54,315 bases of DNA. It comes from Bacillota bacterium. GTDB lineage: Bacteria; Bacillota; UBA4882; UBA8346. This document shows, in pieces, positions 1 to 8,428 of the stretch. The stretch covers positions 1-54,315 of the forward strand of contig JAKPCT010000211.1 of NCBI GenBank assembly GCA_029553165.1. The letters are read 5' to 3'. The notes beneath the pieces were generated by a model, which was not told the DNA's origin, ran no database searches, and saw nothing but the letters and a program-made list of their open reading frames with translations. Both the position numbers and the translations under genes were made by a program. Numbering within the stretch: position 1 is the first letter of the stretch; the number at the start of each line of letters is the position of its first letter.

Positions 1-498
1 GCAATTATTTTAGGAATAACCGCTCAACTTTTATACAGTCATATCGGGTTTTGGGAGCGTAATGACCGCTCCTATCAGCGGCAACACCTGTTGAAGTTTG
101 TTTATCAGACCGTGAACTCCGACTTGAGTTCCCTTTTTTCCGGTAATTTTCTGCCTGAAAACTCGCTGGCAGGAGATGAGTATCAGTTAACAGGCTGGAT
201 TGAGACCGCCCAAGGCCTAAAACAGGTTAAATACCGTTATGATTTGGGCAACAAGAGCCTTTTGCGTGCAGTTGGCTATTGGGGTTCAGAACTTGAAGAA
301 CAAAAATTGTTAACTAAGGTTGTAAACTGGAGGTTTGAGTATTATGATGCGGAGACTGGTAACTGGAGAACCGAGTGGAATCCGGCATTGAAGAGCAAAC
401 TTCCTTCTTTAATCAGATTAACGGTGGTCACTGAACAGGGTAACCTGGGAACGCTCAGTTTTGCCATCCATAATAAACATACCAGGGAGCAGTTATGA
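1..498 (+). CDS. Type II secretion minor pseudopilin, GspJ-like (5' partial)
   Basis: The reading frame is open from the first base of the window, so the gene starts upstream; the TTG at 91 is an internal codon, not a start. The first visible residues (AIILGITAQLLYSH) are the end of a hydrophobic helix, as expected for the N-terminal helix of a type IV pilin-like protein whose prepilin cleavage site lies outside the window. The rest is a soluble beta-rich domain containing LTGWIETAQGLKQVKYRYD. Position directly before gspK, with its stop overlapping the gspK start (ATGA), suggests the GspJ minor pseudopilin, which sits at the pseudopilus tip with GspI and GspK. The family call rests mainly on gene order and the helix; GspI or a PulG-like protein is also possible. 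Confidence 0.6.
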   Translation, partial: AIILGITAQLLYSHIGFWERNDRSYQRQHLLKFVYQTVNSDLSSLFSGNFLPENSLAGDEYQLTGWIETAQGLKQVKYRYDLGNKSLLRAVGYWGSELEEQKLLTKVVNWRFEYYDAETGNWRTEWNPALKSKLPSLIRLTVVTEQGNLGTLSFAIHNKHTREQL

Positions 499-1664
499 TT
501 GGTCGGGTATTTATTGACAATCGGGGATCAACTTTAATTATTATTACATGGTTGTTTGCAATTATCGGAATAATAACTGCTTTTATATTTTATCGCTCCG
601 AATTGGAGTGGGCAGCGGTAGTTAATATGGAACGGAGTATGCAAGCCCGGCAATTGGCTGAAGAAGTTCTGGCTGAAAAACTGGTATTGTTAACTGAGGA
701 TGATACTGAGCATGATTCAATTGATGATCCTTGGTTTTGTAATGGTTATCAAAATTTTGAACGTTCCGGATTTCAAATCAGTATTCTGATTGAAGATGAA
801 GGGAGTAAACCCAATCTTAATCTCTTAACTGGAGATGATCTGCGATTGGCCGGACTTGACCAAACCCAGATCGATCCGCTGTTAGACTGGATTGATCGTG
901 ACGACGATCTTCGCGGTGAAGGAGCAGAATCGGAGTACTATAATGCCAAACAGCCGGCTTATAAGCCGAAAAATACTTTTCTGGCATCGCCACGAGAGAT
1001 ATTGGCGCTCAAAAACGGAACTGCGATCTATGAAGCGATTACTCCTCATACGACGGTGTTTGGCAGGTACAATCCTAATGCTATGGACGGTGAAGCGTTT
1101 GGTAATTTATTATTGGCAGCAGGCTTTCAAAGTAACTGGGTTGAACGGGTTGTTGATGAATTTCGGGCCTATCGCCGTAATGCGCGCTTCAATACAATTG
1201 ATGATTTTTTAAAATTAAGTTCAGTTACTTTACAGACTTGTGAACAGTTGGAACCGTTGTTGAGATTTGACGGCAGTTGTAATGTTAACTTGGTCTCAAA
1301 GACAGCGCTGCAGGTAGTTTTAAATAATTCGGGTTATGATTCGCAATCTGCTCAAGAGATTATCAGGTATCGCAATGAACAACCGTTTACCAGTACTGAA
1401 GAGATTGCTGGGGTAATCCCAACAAAGGATAAGCAGAAACAGGTTGGGGATTACTTTACAACCGTCTCCACGATAATTCGCTACCGGATTTGGCTGGTTA
1501 AAGGAACCAAAAAATTTTATCTGGATACAGTTCAGGAACGCGTTTTAAATAGCAATCAAAAGAAAAGATGGAGTGTAACACCGCTCTCGTATGTTTTTTT
1601 GATGAACAATGACGTTCCTGAAATGCCTCAATATACAAAGATTGGTGACCAAAATGATGAGTAA
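495..1664 (+). CDS. gspK: Type II secretion minor pseudopilin GspK
   Basis: 389 aa. It has an N-terminal hydrophobic helix (about residues 13-33) after a short leader, then a long periplasmic domain, as in GspK, the large pseudopilin that caps the type II secretion pseudopilus. Typical features are an acidic stretch near residues 131-140 (DWIDRDDDLRGEGAE; GspK normally carries DWxDxD metal-binding residues) and helix-hairpin-helix-like segments around NNSGYDSQSAQEIIRYR and FTSTEEIAGVIP. The canonical prepilin glycine/glutamate motif is not clear: the leader reads VFIDNRGSTLIII, with G11 as the possible cleavage site and no glutamate at +5, which is normal for GspK. The start overlaps the upstream stop and the end overlaps gspL, indicating translational coupling in one operon. 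Confidence 0.85.
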   Translation: MIGRVFIDNRGSTLIIITWLFAIIGIITAFIFYRSELEWAAVVNMERSMQARQLAEEVLAEKLVLLTEDDTEHDSIDDPWFCNGYQNFERSGFQISILIEDEGSKPNLNLLTGDDLRLAGLDQTQIDPLLDWIDRDDDLRGEGAESEYYNAKQPAYKPKNTFLASPREILALKNGTAIYEAITPHTTVFGRYNPNAMDGEAFGNLLLAAGFQSNWVERVVDEFRAYRRNARFNTIDDFLKLSSVTLQTCEQLEPLLRFDGSCNVNLVSKTALQVVLNNSGYDSQSAQEIIRYRNEQPFTSTEEIAGVIPTKDKQKQVGDYFTTVSTIIRYRIWLVKGTKKFYLDTVQERVLNSNQKKRWSVTPLSYVFLMNNDVPEMPQYTKIGDQNDE

Positions 1665-3045
1665 GACTGTGATTACGCTGCAATGGAATTCTACAAATTT
1701 AATTATTGTTGAATTAAAAGGCAATTCTAATCAAGCCGAAATTTTACGCTATACTGTTCACCCAATGCCTGAGTCGGGCTTGACTCCTGACTTATTACAA
1801 CAAATTTGGCGGGAGAAACATTTCAGTAATAATCAGGTGATTGTAGCAATTCCGGAAAGCATTATCAGTTATCAAACTCTGCAGTTCCCGATTTTGCCGG
1901 AAGAGCAGTTGCAGCAAGCTTTAAGATTAGAGTTGGAAAGCGAACTTGAAAAAACCCATTATCAGGTGATTAACAGGCAAAAGCAGGGAGAATTCTATTT
2001 AGTTAAAGTAGCATTAGTTCAAGACAGTAATTTACAGACCATCAGAGAGTTATTTACTAAAGCGAGTCTTAGGATTGTTTGGCTCGGTTTTAAAATCCGC
2101 GGGCTGTTTAATTTTATCAATTACCATCACCATTTTTTTGCTGAGGATAAACTGAGTGCTTTTATTGATCTTAATCATACTACAATTGAATTTGGGCTCC
2201 TTAATGATGATGAACTGTTATTTTACCGCCAGGTTGAAATGGGAGCAAATTATACAGCTGCTGATATTATTGCGGAGTTAAGATTGTCGCTAGCTGCTTG
2301 TCGCCAAAATTTTCAGTTTGACTTTCCAAAACAGATCTGGTTGTTCGGGATTGATCATTTGCAGGAAGAATTGATTCAGAGGTTGGACGCAGAATTAGCA
2401 TTAAATGGTTATCGTCCCGAAAAAACCAAGTTACAAGGGATTCAGACCGGCAATGATACTTCGAAAATAGCGCCGTCAATTGGAATCGCCCTTAACGCTC
2501 TTGGCTGGGATGATGATAAAAATTGGTGTATTCTCACTAAAGACCAGCAAAAGCAGGAAGATTACCGACAGTATCTTAATAATGGGGTTAAAGGTTTTGT
2601 TGTTGGAATTTTGATATTGCTGGGATTATTCCTATGGATCGATTCGAAAAACATTAAAAATGACAAATATCGAAAGTGGATCAAAGCAAAAAGTCAGCTT
2701 ACTTCCAGTTTGCAAAAGATTGAAGCAAAAACCAGAGAAGAGCTGGTTGCGATCCAAAAGTTAGAAGCTTTTTTGGAGTTACGGGGCAGGGAGATTGAAT
2801 TTTTAAAAATATTTCATGATAATCTGCCAGTGGGGACCCTGATCACCGATATTACGATTGAAGACGGTTCAGTTAAGAATATTACGGGGATTACTCCATC
2901 AGTCTCATTATTGCTCAGTAAATTACAGCAAGTTCCCGAGTTACAAGGGTTAAAGTTAAAAGGGGCAATTACTAATGAAGAAGATGGGAAGGAACAATTT
3001 CAACTTGAAGGAATGATTCAGCTAACAAAGGAGTCGTTAAAATGA
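1654..3045 (+). CDS. gspL: GspL-type assembly protein (PilM-like plus PilN-like)
   Basis: About 463 aa. The N-terminal half is an actin-like PilM/GspL cytoplasmic domain (FIDLNHTTIEFGLLNDDELL resembles the phosphate-binding strand turn of that fold). It is followed by one membrane segment at about residues 313-331 (GFVVGILILLGLFLWI) and a periplasmic PilN-like coiled coil plus ferredoxin-like domain. GspL links the secretion ATPase GspE to the inner-membrane platform and GspM. I start at the paired ATGs at 1654/1657, which overlap the gspK stop. An upstream in-frame ATG at 1609 lies deep inside gspK and would add 15 poorly conserved residues. The next gene overlaps by ATGA, so gspJ-K-L-M are tightly coupled. 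Confidence 0.82.
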   Translation: MMSKTVITLQWNSTNLIIVELKGNSNQAEILRYTVHPMPESGLTPDLLQQIWREKHFSNNQVIVAIPESIISYQTLQFPILPEEQLQQALRLELESELEKTHYQVINRQKQGEFYLVKVALVQDSNLQTIRELFTKASLRIVWLGFKIRGLFNFINYHHHFFAEDKLSAFIDLNHTTIEFGLLNDDELLFYRQVEMGANYTAADIIAELRLSLAACRQNFQFDFPKQIWLFGIDHLQEELIQRLDAELALNGYRPEKTKLQGIQTGNDTSKIAPSIGIALNALGWDDDKNWCILTKDQQKQEDYRQYLNNGVKGFVVGILILLGLFLWIDSKNIKNDKYRKWIKAKSQLTSSLQKIEAKTREELVAIQKLEAFLELRGREIEFLKIFHDNLPVGTLITDITIEDGSVKNITGITPSVSLLLSKLQQVPELQGLKLKGAITNEEDGKEQFQLEGMIQLTKESLK

Positions 3046-3545
3046 AATTGACCCAACGCGAGAAGGGTTTATGGGGTTTTGTAATCGTTGCAATTTTAGT
3101 GATGTTTATCTTTAACTTTGTGTACAAGCGATTAAATCTTAACCAGGAGATTGATCGGACTGAACTTGAGGAAACGCGCCGGATATTGCGTTCGGAGCTG
3201 AACATCAAAGCGCGGAGTCGAGCGGTCAGTGAACGGTTAAAGAGTCTAAAAGCAAAGTTCTTGACTTTAACGACCGATGAGGCTGGGCTGGTTTTGTTGG
3301 AAGAGATCGAAGCGCTGGCTGTTAAGAAAGGGCTAAGCGTATCGCAGAAGAGTTTGTTGCAACTGTCAGAAGGAGTAATTGCGGTTTCGTTGGAGGGTGA
3401 GACTGACTCGAAGTCTCTATTCAGTTTCCTCCATCAAATTGCTAATGCCCGATTAGGATTGAACGTTAAGCGGCTGCGGATGCATGCTAACCCGGTAACT
3501 AAAACGATTCAGTATCAATTGATAATTTCAACTTTATTGTTATAG
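3042..3545 (+). CDS. gspM: GspM/PilO-like inner-membrane protein
   Basis: 167 aa with one N-terminal membrane segment (about residues 11-28, LWGFVIVAILVMFIFNFV). A charged coiled-coil stretch (about 35-80) and a small C-terminal ferredoxin-like domain follow (GLSVSQKSLLQLSEGVIAVS to the end). This is the architecture of GspM and PilO, which dimerise with GspL/PilN in the periplasm. The start overlaps the gspL stop (ATGA at 3042), as expected for stoichiometric partners. Sequence identity in this family is always low, so the call combines topology with position. Confidence 0.75.
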   Translation: MKLTQREKGLWGFVIVAILVMFIFNFVYKRLNLNQEIDRTELEETRRILRSELNIKARSRAVSERLKSLKAKFLTLTTDEAGLVLLEEIEALAVKKGLSVSQKSLLQLSEGVIAVSLEGETDSKSLFSFLHQIANARLGLNVKRLRMHANPVTKTIQYQLIISTLLL

Positions 3546-3555
3546 AGGACAATTA

Positions 3556-4002
3556 GTGATGAAAAGAGCTGCATTTGTTTGGTCAGTAACTTATTTAACC
3601 ATCATTATTGGTTTGTTTTTTGCTGTCAGTAAGTGGTTTGATGCTCGAAGCTTCGTGCCTGAAACTCCTGAACCGGCACCATTAAATCATTTTTCTTATG
3701 ACAAACCGGAAACCAAATTTAGCCTTAGTCGCTACCAGAGATTGCTCAATGGTGAACTCTTTTTTGAAAAAGAACCGGAGCTGGTTACTGTTATTCCGTT
3801 TCAATCGCAGTTGAAAATTTTAGGAATCATTAGTGGAAAAAACAGCAGAGCGATTGTTGGACTAAATGGTGATCCGACTAATACCACCTGGATCGTTAAA
3901 CCGGGTGATCAGGTAGCGGGAGAACAGATAGTAGCAATTGGAAGTAATTACATTAAAGTAAAGAACAGCAGCGGTGAGGGTAAAGTCGAGTATGTTAAAT
4001 AG
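3556..4002 (+). CDS. GspC/PilP-like periplasmic connector protein
   Basis: 148 aa with a single N-terminal membrane segment (about residues 7-24), a proline-rich linker (ETPEPAPLNH) and a C-terminal small beta domain (about 75-148). The latter contains LKILGIISGKNSRAIVGLNG, then WIVKPGDQVAGEQIVAIG, and ends in VEYVK. That pattern matches the homology region of GspC, and the related PilP, which contacts the secretin N0 domain and couples the inner-membrane platform to the outer-membrane channel. A GAGG Shine-Dalgarno at 3545-3548 serves either the GTG at 3556 or the ATG at 3559. It is the last gene of the secretion operon, and the secretin is encoded nearby on the opposite strand. Confidence 0.7.
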   Translation: MMKRAAFVWSVTYLTIIIGLFFAVSKWFDARSFVPETPEPAPLNHFSYDKPETKFSLSRYQRLLNGELFFEKEPELVTVIPFQSQLKILGIISGKNSRAIVGLNGDPTNTTWIVKPGDQVAGEQIVAIGSNYIKVKNSSGEGKVEYVK

Positions 4003-4173
4003 ATAGCCGTAAATTTGTTGTTGAGTAACTGTTTGTCTTTTCAAGGATAAGATAAATATGAGTTATTTTCTAAAGTGGCTTGTCATTAAGCAATTGATAA
4101 GTCATTTTTATTCTCTAAATGAGCTTAAATAGAGCTGAAGTCTGCCCAAATCAGAAAGGAATTTCAGTTAGAG

Positions 4174-4944
4174 ATGTTTATAATTATTGGGACTCTTTTA
4201 ACAGTGGTGATACTTTGTTTATTACCGCAACATTGTTATAAATACAGCAAGAATATAGTCGCGCCAATTGTTTGCAGTTATATTATCACGCTGCTTTGGC
4301 CGATAACGTTTCCGGCTAAGGGTGAAGGTAATTATCTTTGGTTTGATTTACTGATTGTATGTTCGATCATTAGCTGGATGATCTGGCGGTTCAAAGCTCT
4401 TTATCTTTTAAAAGATAACAATTTTGAATTTGAGGTGTATTATCGCTTAATTATTTTGGGAATGTTCTGGTATTATTTAATGATACGGAAACTCCCTATT
4501 AATTTTGCAATTCCGGATGGAAAAGAATTGTTATTTGTCCTTTCGGGGACAGTCATTCTAATTACAGTTGAGGCAGTAATCAATTGGAAACTGAAGTTTT
4601 TCAGGTTAATCCGTCCTCAAGCGGAAATTAAGGATATGATAATCATAGTTACCTATATGTTGGTCTGGGTAGCTTTGTTTCAGGAGTTTCTGTTCCGGGG
4701 ATTGCTCATCGGCTTATCAGATTCTTTCTCAATCCCTCCGGTAGTTGGACTGGTACTAAGTTCCGTCATTTTTGGTCTGGCTCATCTTAAGTATGCCGGT
4801 TGGAAGATGGTTATTATAGCTACTGTTGCCGGATTAGCATATGGTTTAGTCTATCAACTTACTGGTAATGTCATTGCAGCTGTCCTGATACATACCGGAA
4901 CCAATCTGTTTTGGAAAATATGCACCACAGAATATTCAAAGTAG
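4174..4944 (+). CDS. CPBP-family intramembrane metalloprotease
   Basis: 256 aa polytopic membrane protein with about seven hydrophobic segments. The C-terminal half carries the three CPBP (Abi/CAAX protease-like) motifs: FQEFLFRG (usually EExxxR; the first Glu is Gln here), FGLAHL, and HTGTNLFWK with the H-x3-N pattern. These residues coordinate metal and water within the membrane in Rce1-type proteases. The substrate cannot be inferred. It lies alone, 171 bp after the secretion operon and convergent with the secretin gene. The AAAGGA at about 4157 is a plausible ribosome-binding site. The Glu-to-Gln change in the first motif may reduce activity or simply reflect family variation. Confidence 0.85.
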   Translation: MFIIIGTLLTVVILCLLPQHCYKYSKNIVAPIVCSYIITLLWPITFPAKGEGNYLWFDLLIVCSIISWMIWRFKALYLLKDNNFEFEVYYRLIILGMFWYYLMIRKLPINFAIPDGKELLFVLSGTVILITVEAVINWKLKFFRLIRPQAEIKDMIIIVTYMLVWVALFQEFLFRGLLIGLSDSFSIPPVVGLVLSSVIFGLAHLKYAGWKMVIIATVAGLAYGLVYQLTGNVIAAVLIHTGTNLFWKICTTEYSK

Positions 4945-4945
4945 T

Positions 4946-7474
4946 CTAGCGTTTTTTACGCTTTTTGTCAGTTTCCGGAACCAGCTCTTTATGGATCACA
5001 GGACTATATTTTTCTAAAGTGGGATCCTCTGCTAAGGTAGCAGGTTGTTCAAAGACCAGTTTCGGAGTAATTACGATTATAAATTCATCCTGTGTTTCTC
5101 TGACAGTAGTATTTTTAAACAGGTGTCCGAGGAGCGGAATATGGCCTAAAATTGGTATTTTGGAAACTGTCTTTTGTTGGCGGTTATTACGAAGTCCGCT
5201 GATAATAATGGTTTGTCCGTCATTAACCCTGATTGTTGTTTCGGTAGAACGTTCACTGGTACTGGGTAAATTTGAACCTTTTGGGGCTTCGCCAAATTCA
5301 CTGATTTTGGGTTTGATCTCCATGGTGATTTGATTGTTGGCAGAAACCCAAGGAGTAATAGTAATATATAATCCTGAATCATAGGTTTTAACAGTTTGGT
5401 TGACCGTTTCGGTTTCTTTGTCAACGGTTTTGGTTTCGGTGGGTACGGTAAAACTCCATTTGGTCGAGACATTAAAATTAGCAGGGTAGCCATTTAAAGT
5501 CGTGATCGTTGGGTTAGCCAGCACTTTAGCGCGGCCATTATTGATTAACGCGGTAAGGGTGGCGACTTTCGTACTTTTAGCAGGAACGCCTTCGGAGAAG
5601 TTAATCAGACCGGCAGCAGCATCAAGGATTAATTCTTTTCCGTCTTTGTTGAGCGTACCGGTCGGCGCTTCCCAGGTTATACTGTCGGAATCAGTTATTT
5701 GGACCACTAAGATATCGAAAACAATCATCGGATTGATTTGGTCGATCTTCTCAATGAACGATTTTACCTGACTGATCAAATTCTGGGGTCCGGTAACAAC
5801 GATGGCATTGGCTTCTTTAACGACGACCAGATCGTTTTTGGGAATCGATGAAGGAATTAGTTTCATTACATCATCAGCTTTAAGATATTTGATTTTAATG
5901 ACTTCAGTACGATCTTCGATTGTTGCGACATCGATTTGCTCTAAATACTCTGCAAATAAATTATGGATTGTGGGCGGACCGGAGACGATTAATGCATTTT
6001 TCTCCGGCAAAGGCATAAAGCTTTGTCTGGGAAATACCGGCGGTAAAGTATTTAAGAATTGATCGGCTTTGACATATTTCAAAGTATATATTTTGACTTC
6101 GGAAAAATCACGGTTTTCCGGTTTAACCAGCATTCCATCGCCGATGAGATAGGTGTTATCTACCAATTTATAGGTGAAGATCGTTCCTTTGAAGAGAAAA
6201 TCCATTGCCTGCGTAAAACTGATCTTCTGTAGCCGGACATTATTGACGGTCCAGTTTACCTGAGCAAGGATTACAATGTTGATTCCGGCGCGGCGTGCCA
6301 TTTCATTCAAGACAACAGTTAACGGAGCGCTCTGGATATCCAAATCAAACAGCGAAGTTGAAGGGTCGTATTGAATTCGAATATTCTTCACCTGATTTGA
6401 GTTGGGACGGACATAGTAGTGATTGGTTTGTTTGTCGATTACCCAACCATGGTTCTCTAAGAGGACCATCAATCCTTCAAATAATGGCAGATCCTGAAAA
6501 TGGGCCGAAACCATGCCCCGTACTTCCCGGTCCAGGATAATATTCAATCCCGATTGACGGGCAATTTCTTTCATGACCGTATTAACATCAATGCCTTCAA
6601 CATCTATTGACAGGAGATTATCTTTTACTTTAATTCGATAGGCTCCGGTTTTTTTGGAGATTCTCCAGGCATCCCCTTCTTTAAATAAAAGGAGGTTGTT
6701 AGTCTCGCATAGAACAGATAAACTGTCAGGAAGAGATAGATTTTGGAGAAAAATGGTCACATTTTGATTGACATTTTGGTCAGAGACGATAGATACACCG
6801 GTTTTTTCCGTAATGGTCCGGCAAAGAGCAGTGATTGGAATGTTATGGGCATCAATTGTCAGCAAGTTGTTCTGATAGTTTACGGTGAAAGAAAACTGTT
6901 GCGAAGCTTTTTTTCGAATAAACATCACCGTACCAATCTGTTCACTGATACAGTTGGCTTGGGTTAAAATTGTTTCGATTGCATCAGTTAAATTGGTTTG
7001 TTTGATAAAGATGCTGATTCTTTCTTGTTGAAGCTCCGGCGCAGGGACGATACTGACTCCGCTTTTTTGAGAGATGGTCTCAAAAAGGGTATTTAAACCG
7101 ATTTTTCGTGCCTCAACCTGTAATAAACCTTCAGCAAATTCAACGTTTAGAAATGAATCATCAATTGGCTTAATATAATAAACATTGTCAGTGAAAGTAT
7201 AGGTCAAATTATTTTTTTCAGTGATGATTTTTAATGCTTCGGTAAAGGTTACATTTGAAAGACTGATCGTCACATTACCGGTTACTTCGTGTTCTAAATA
7301 AATATTGACTCCGGCTTGACTGGCAAGCGCCCGAAAGATATCCCGAATGTCAGTATCTTTAAAATCAAGACTGATCAAATTGTTATTGCGACCAAAGCTA
7401 GTAGTTGCAAAAATATTAATTATCAATAGTAGAATTAATCCCAATAATAGTAGTTGTTTTTTACGAGTTATCAT
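4946..7474 (-). CDS. gspD: Type II/IV secretion secretin with five STN-like N-terminal repeats
   Basis: 842 aa with signal peptide (about 1-28, LLLLGLILLLIINIFATTSF). The N-terminus has five successive similar modules of about 70 residues, starting near residues 33, 115, 202, 284 and 373. Each has the pattern hydrophobic-D-h-x-D/P-h..h...-SG-h-N/S-I followed by a beta hairpin (for example DIFRALASQAGVNIYLEHEV). Two N1-type domains follow (about 460-515 and 520-575) and then the secretin domain (about 580-815). Its hallmarks are LANPTITTLNGYPANF and GQTIIISGLRNNRQQKT, followed by SKIPILGHIPLLGHLFK. It forms the outer-membrane channel for the pseudopilus system encoded at 1-4002. Ribosome-binding site GGTGGAG precedes the ATG. 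Five STN-like modules is more than in most GspD or PilQ proteins. Confidence 0.9.
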   Translation of the reverse strand: MITRKKQLLLLGLILLLIINIFATTSFGRNNNLISLDFKDTDIRDIFRALASQAGVNIYLEHEVTGNVTISLSNVTFTEALKIITEKNNLTYTFTDNVYYIKPIDDSFLNVEFAEGLLQVEARKIGLNTLFETISQKSGVSIVPAPELQQERISIFIKQTNLTDAIETILTQANCISEQIGTVMFIRKKASQQFSFTVNYQNNLLTIDAHNIPITALCRTITEKTGVSIVSDQNVNQNVTIFLQNLSLPDSLSVLCETNNLLLFKEGDAWRISKKTGAYRIKVKDNLLSIDVEGIDVNTVMKEIARQSGLNIILDREVRGMVSAHFQDLPLFEGLMVLLENHGWVIDKQTNHYYVRPNSNQVKNIRIQYDPSTSLFDLDIQSAPLTVVLNEMARRAGINIVILAQVNWTVNNVRLQKISFTQAMDFLFKGTIFTYKLVDNTYLIGDGMLVKPENRDFSEVKIYTLKYVKADQFLNTLPPVFPRQSFMPLPEKNALIVSGPPTIHNLFAEYLEQIDVATIEDRTEVIKIKYLKADDVMKLIPSSIPKNDLVVVKEANAIVVTGPQNLISQVKSFIEKIDQINPMIVFDILVVQITDSDSITWEAPTGTLNKDGKELILDAAAGLINFSEGVPAKSTKVATLTALINNGRAKVLANPTITTLNGYPANFNVSTKWSFTVPTETKTVDKETETVNQTVKTYDSGLYITITPWVSANNQITMEIKPKISEFGEAPKGSNLPSTSERSTETTIRVNDGQTIIISGLRNNRQQKTVSKIPILGHIPLLGHLFKNTTVRETQDEFIIVITPKLVFEQPATLAEDPTLEKYSPVIHKELVPETDKKRKKR

Positions 7475-7595
7475 AGCTCTCCACCTGACCTGCCGAGGAT
7501 AATTTTACCAAAGAATATTTCGGGTTTTTTTGATTGAATCCTTCTTTAATTATTAGAAATATTTATTGTTAACTATCCGGAAAAAGTCGATTATA

Positions 7596-7623
7596 ATTAT
7601 ACCATCTTAAATTTTGTAGTGAA
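7596..7623 (-). promoter_or_regulatory. Possible sigma-A promoter of the secretin gene
   Basis: On the minus strand TTCACT (7623-7618), a 16-bp spacer and a perfect TATAAT (7601-7596) lie about 120 bp upstream of the secretin start. The 297-bp divergent gap between the secretin and tetR is AT-rich and contains no other gene. Predicted by eye only. Confidence 0.4.
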
Positions 7624-7636
7624 AAGGGATATAATT

Positions 7637-7664
7637 TTGATAAAAATCAAATGTAAAATATAAA
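7637..7664 (+). promoter_or_regulatory. Possible sigma-A promoter of tetR
   Basis: TTGATA (7637-7642), a 16-bp spacer and TATAAA (7659-7664) sit about 110 bp before the TetR start, in the divergent gap shared with the secretin gene. The local AT richness makes chance matches likely. Confidence 0.3.
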
Positions 7665-7771
7665 AAAACACAAGTTTATTATTTGTTCTGGCTGGAAAAA
7701 TATGATAAGATAAAGGTTAAGTTTATCAATACTAAAATCAGCCTGATTAACTTCGAAATGGAGAGAGAACA

Positions 7772-8338
7772 ATGTATGAAAAAGTATTGATCATGGAGAC
7801 AGCTTTGGAGCTTTTTGCCGCAAAAGGTTATTACCGGACTACGATTGAGGAGATTGCCAGTCGAACTGATTTGAAGAAGACTGCAATTTACCGTTTAATA
7901 AAAAGCAAGGAAGAGTTATTTTTAGAATTGTTAAATAATGCTGCGAGTGCCAGAAAGAAAGAAGTGTTTGACAATATCGATCTTACCAATGATTTACGTG
8001 AAAAGTTAAGCCGTTTTATCTTGAGTTATATCAGATTTGCCAAAAATCAGTCCAATTACTATAAAATACTGACCATGGATGTTCTGACTGATAATCTTGA
8101 ATTTCGTGAGAAAGTTGCCGAAGTTCAGGGTGAATTCAAAGCGGTTATTTATCAAATCTTGCAAGATGGGATTCGTCAGGGACAATTTCGCAGAGTGAAT
8201 CCTTTAATTGCCGGTATTTTTCTGGGAAAGATCATCGAAGGCACATTGGAAACAATTGAAGTTGAGCCAAATTATTCTCCGGACCAGATTGTTTTATCGG
8301 TAATGGATTTGGTATGGAATGGTTTAATTGCGAAATAA
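7772..8338 (+). CDS. TetR/AcrR-family transcriptional regulator
   Basis: 188 aa. The N-terminal helix-turn-helix is classical TetR: ALELFAAKGYYRTTIEEIA, then KKTAIYRLIKSKEELFLELL (about residues 8-48). The C-terminal part is all-helical and ends in a stretch like the TetR_C dimer domain (IFLGKIIEGTLETI). Ribosome-binding site GGAGAGAG lies 5-12 bp before ATG. It is the first gene of the envelope island, 81-90 bp upstream of the S55-like gene and in the same direction, so it may control itself and the downstream tamB region. The ligand is unknown. Confidence 0.9.
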   Translation: MYEKVLIMETALELFAAKGYYRTTIEEIASRTDLKKTAIYRLIKSKEELFLELLNNAASARKKEVFDNIDLTNDLREKLSRFILSYIRFAKNQSNYYKILTMDVLTDNLEFREKVAEVQGEFKAVIYQILQDGIRQGQFRRVNPLIAGIFLGKIIEGTLETIEVEPNYSPDQIVLSVMDLVWNGLIAK

Positions 8339-8428
8339 ATTGGGTTACCAATAAGAAACAATCAATTTTAGCAGGAAATATTATTTGTTAAAGACAATAG
8401 TTTATTACTGATTTTTGAGGTGAAAGTT

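Noticed and set aside
91-498. A complete gene starting at TTG 91
   Set aside because: The frame is open to base 1 and begins within a membrane helix, so this is the tail of a gene cut by the window.
892-1212. 106-codon frame on the plus strand inside gspK
   Set aside because: Lies wholly within a well-supported gene in another frame; no family features.
4965-6967. Several plus-strand frames opposite the secretin gene
   Set aside because: Antisense shadows of a conserved 842-codon gene.
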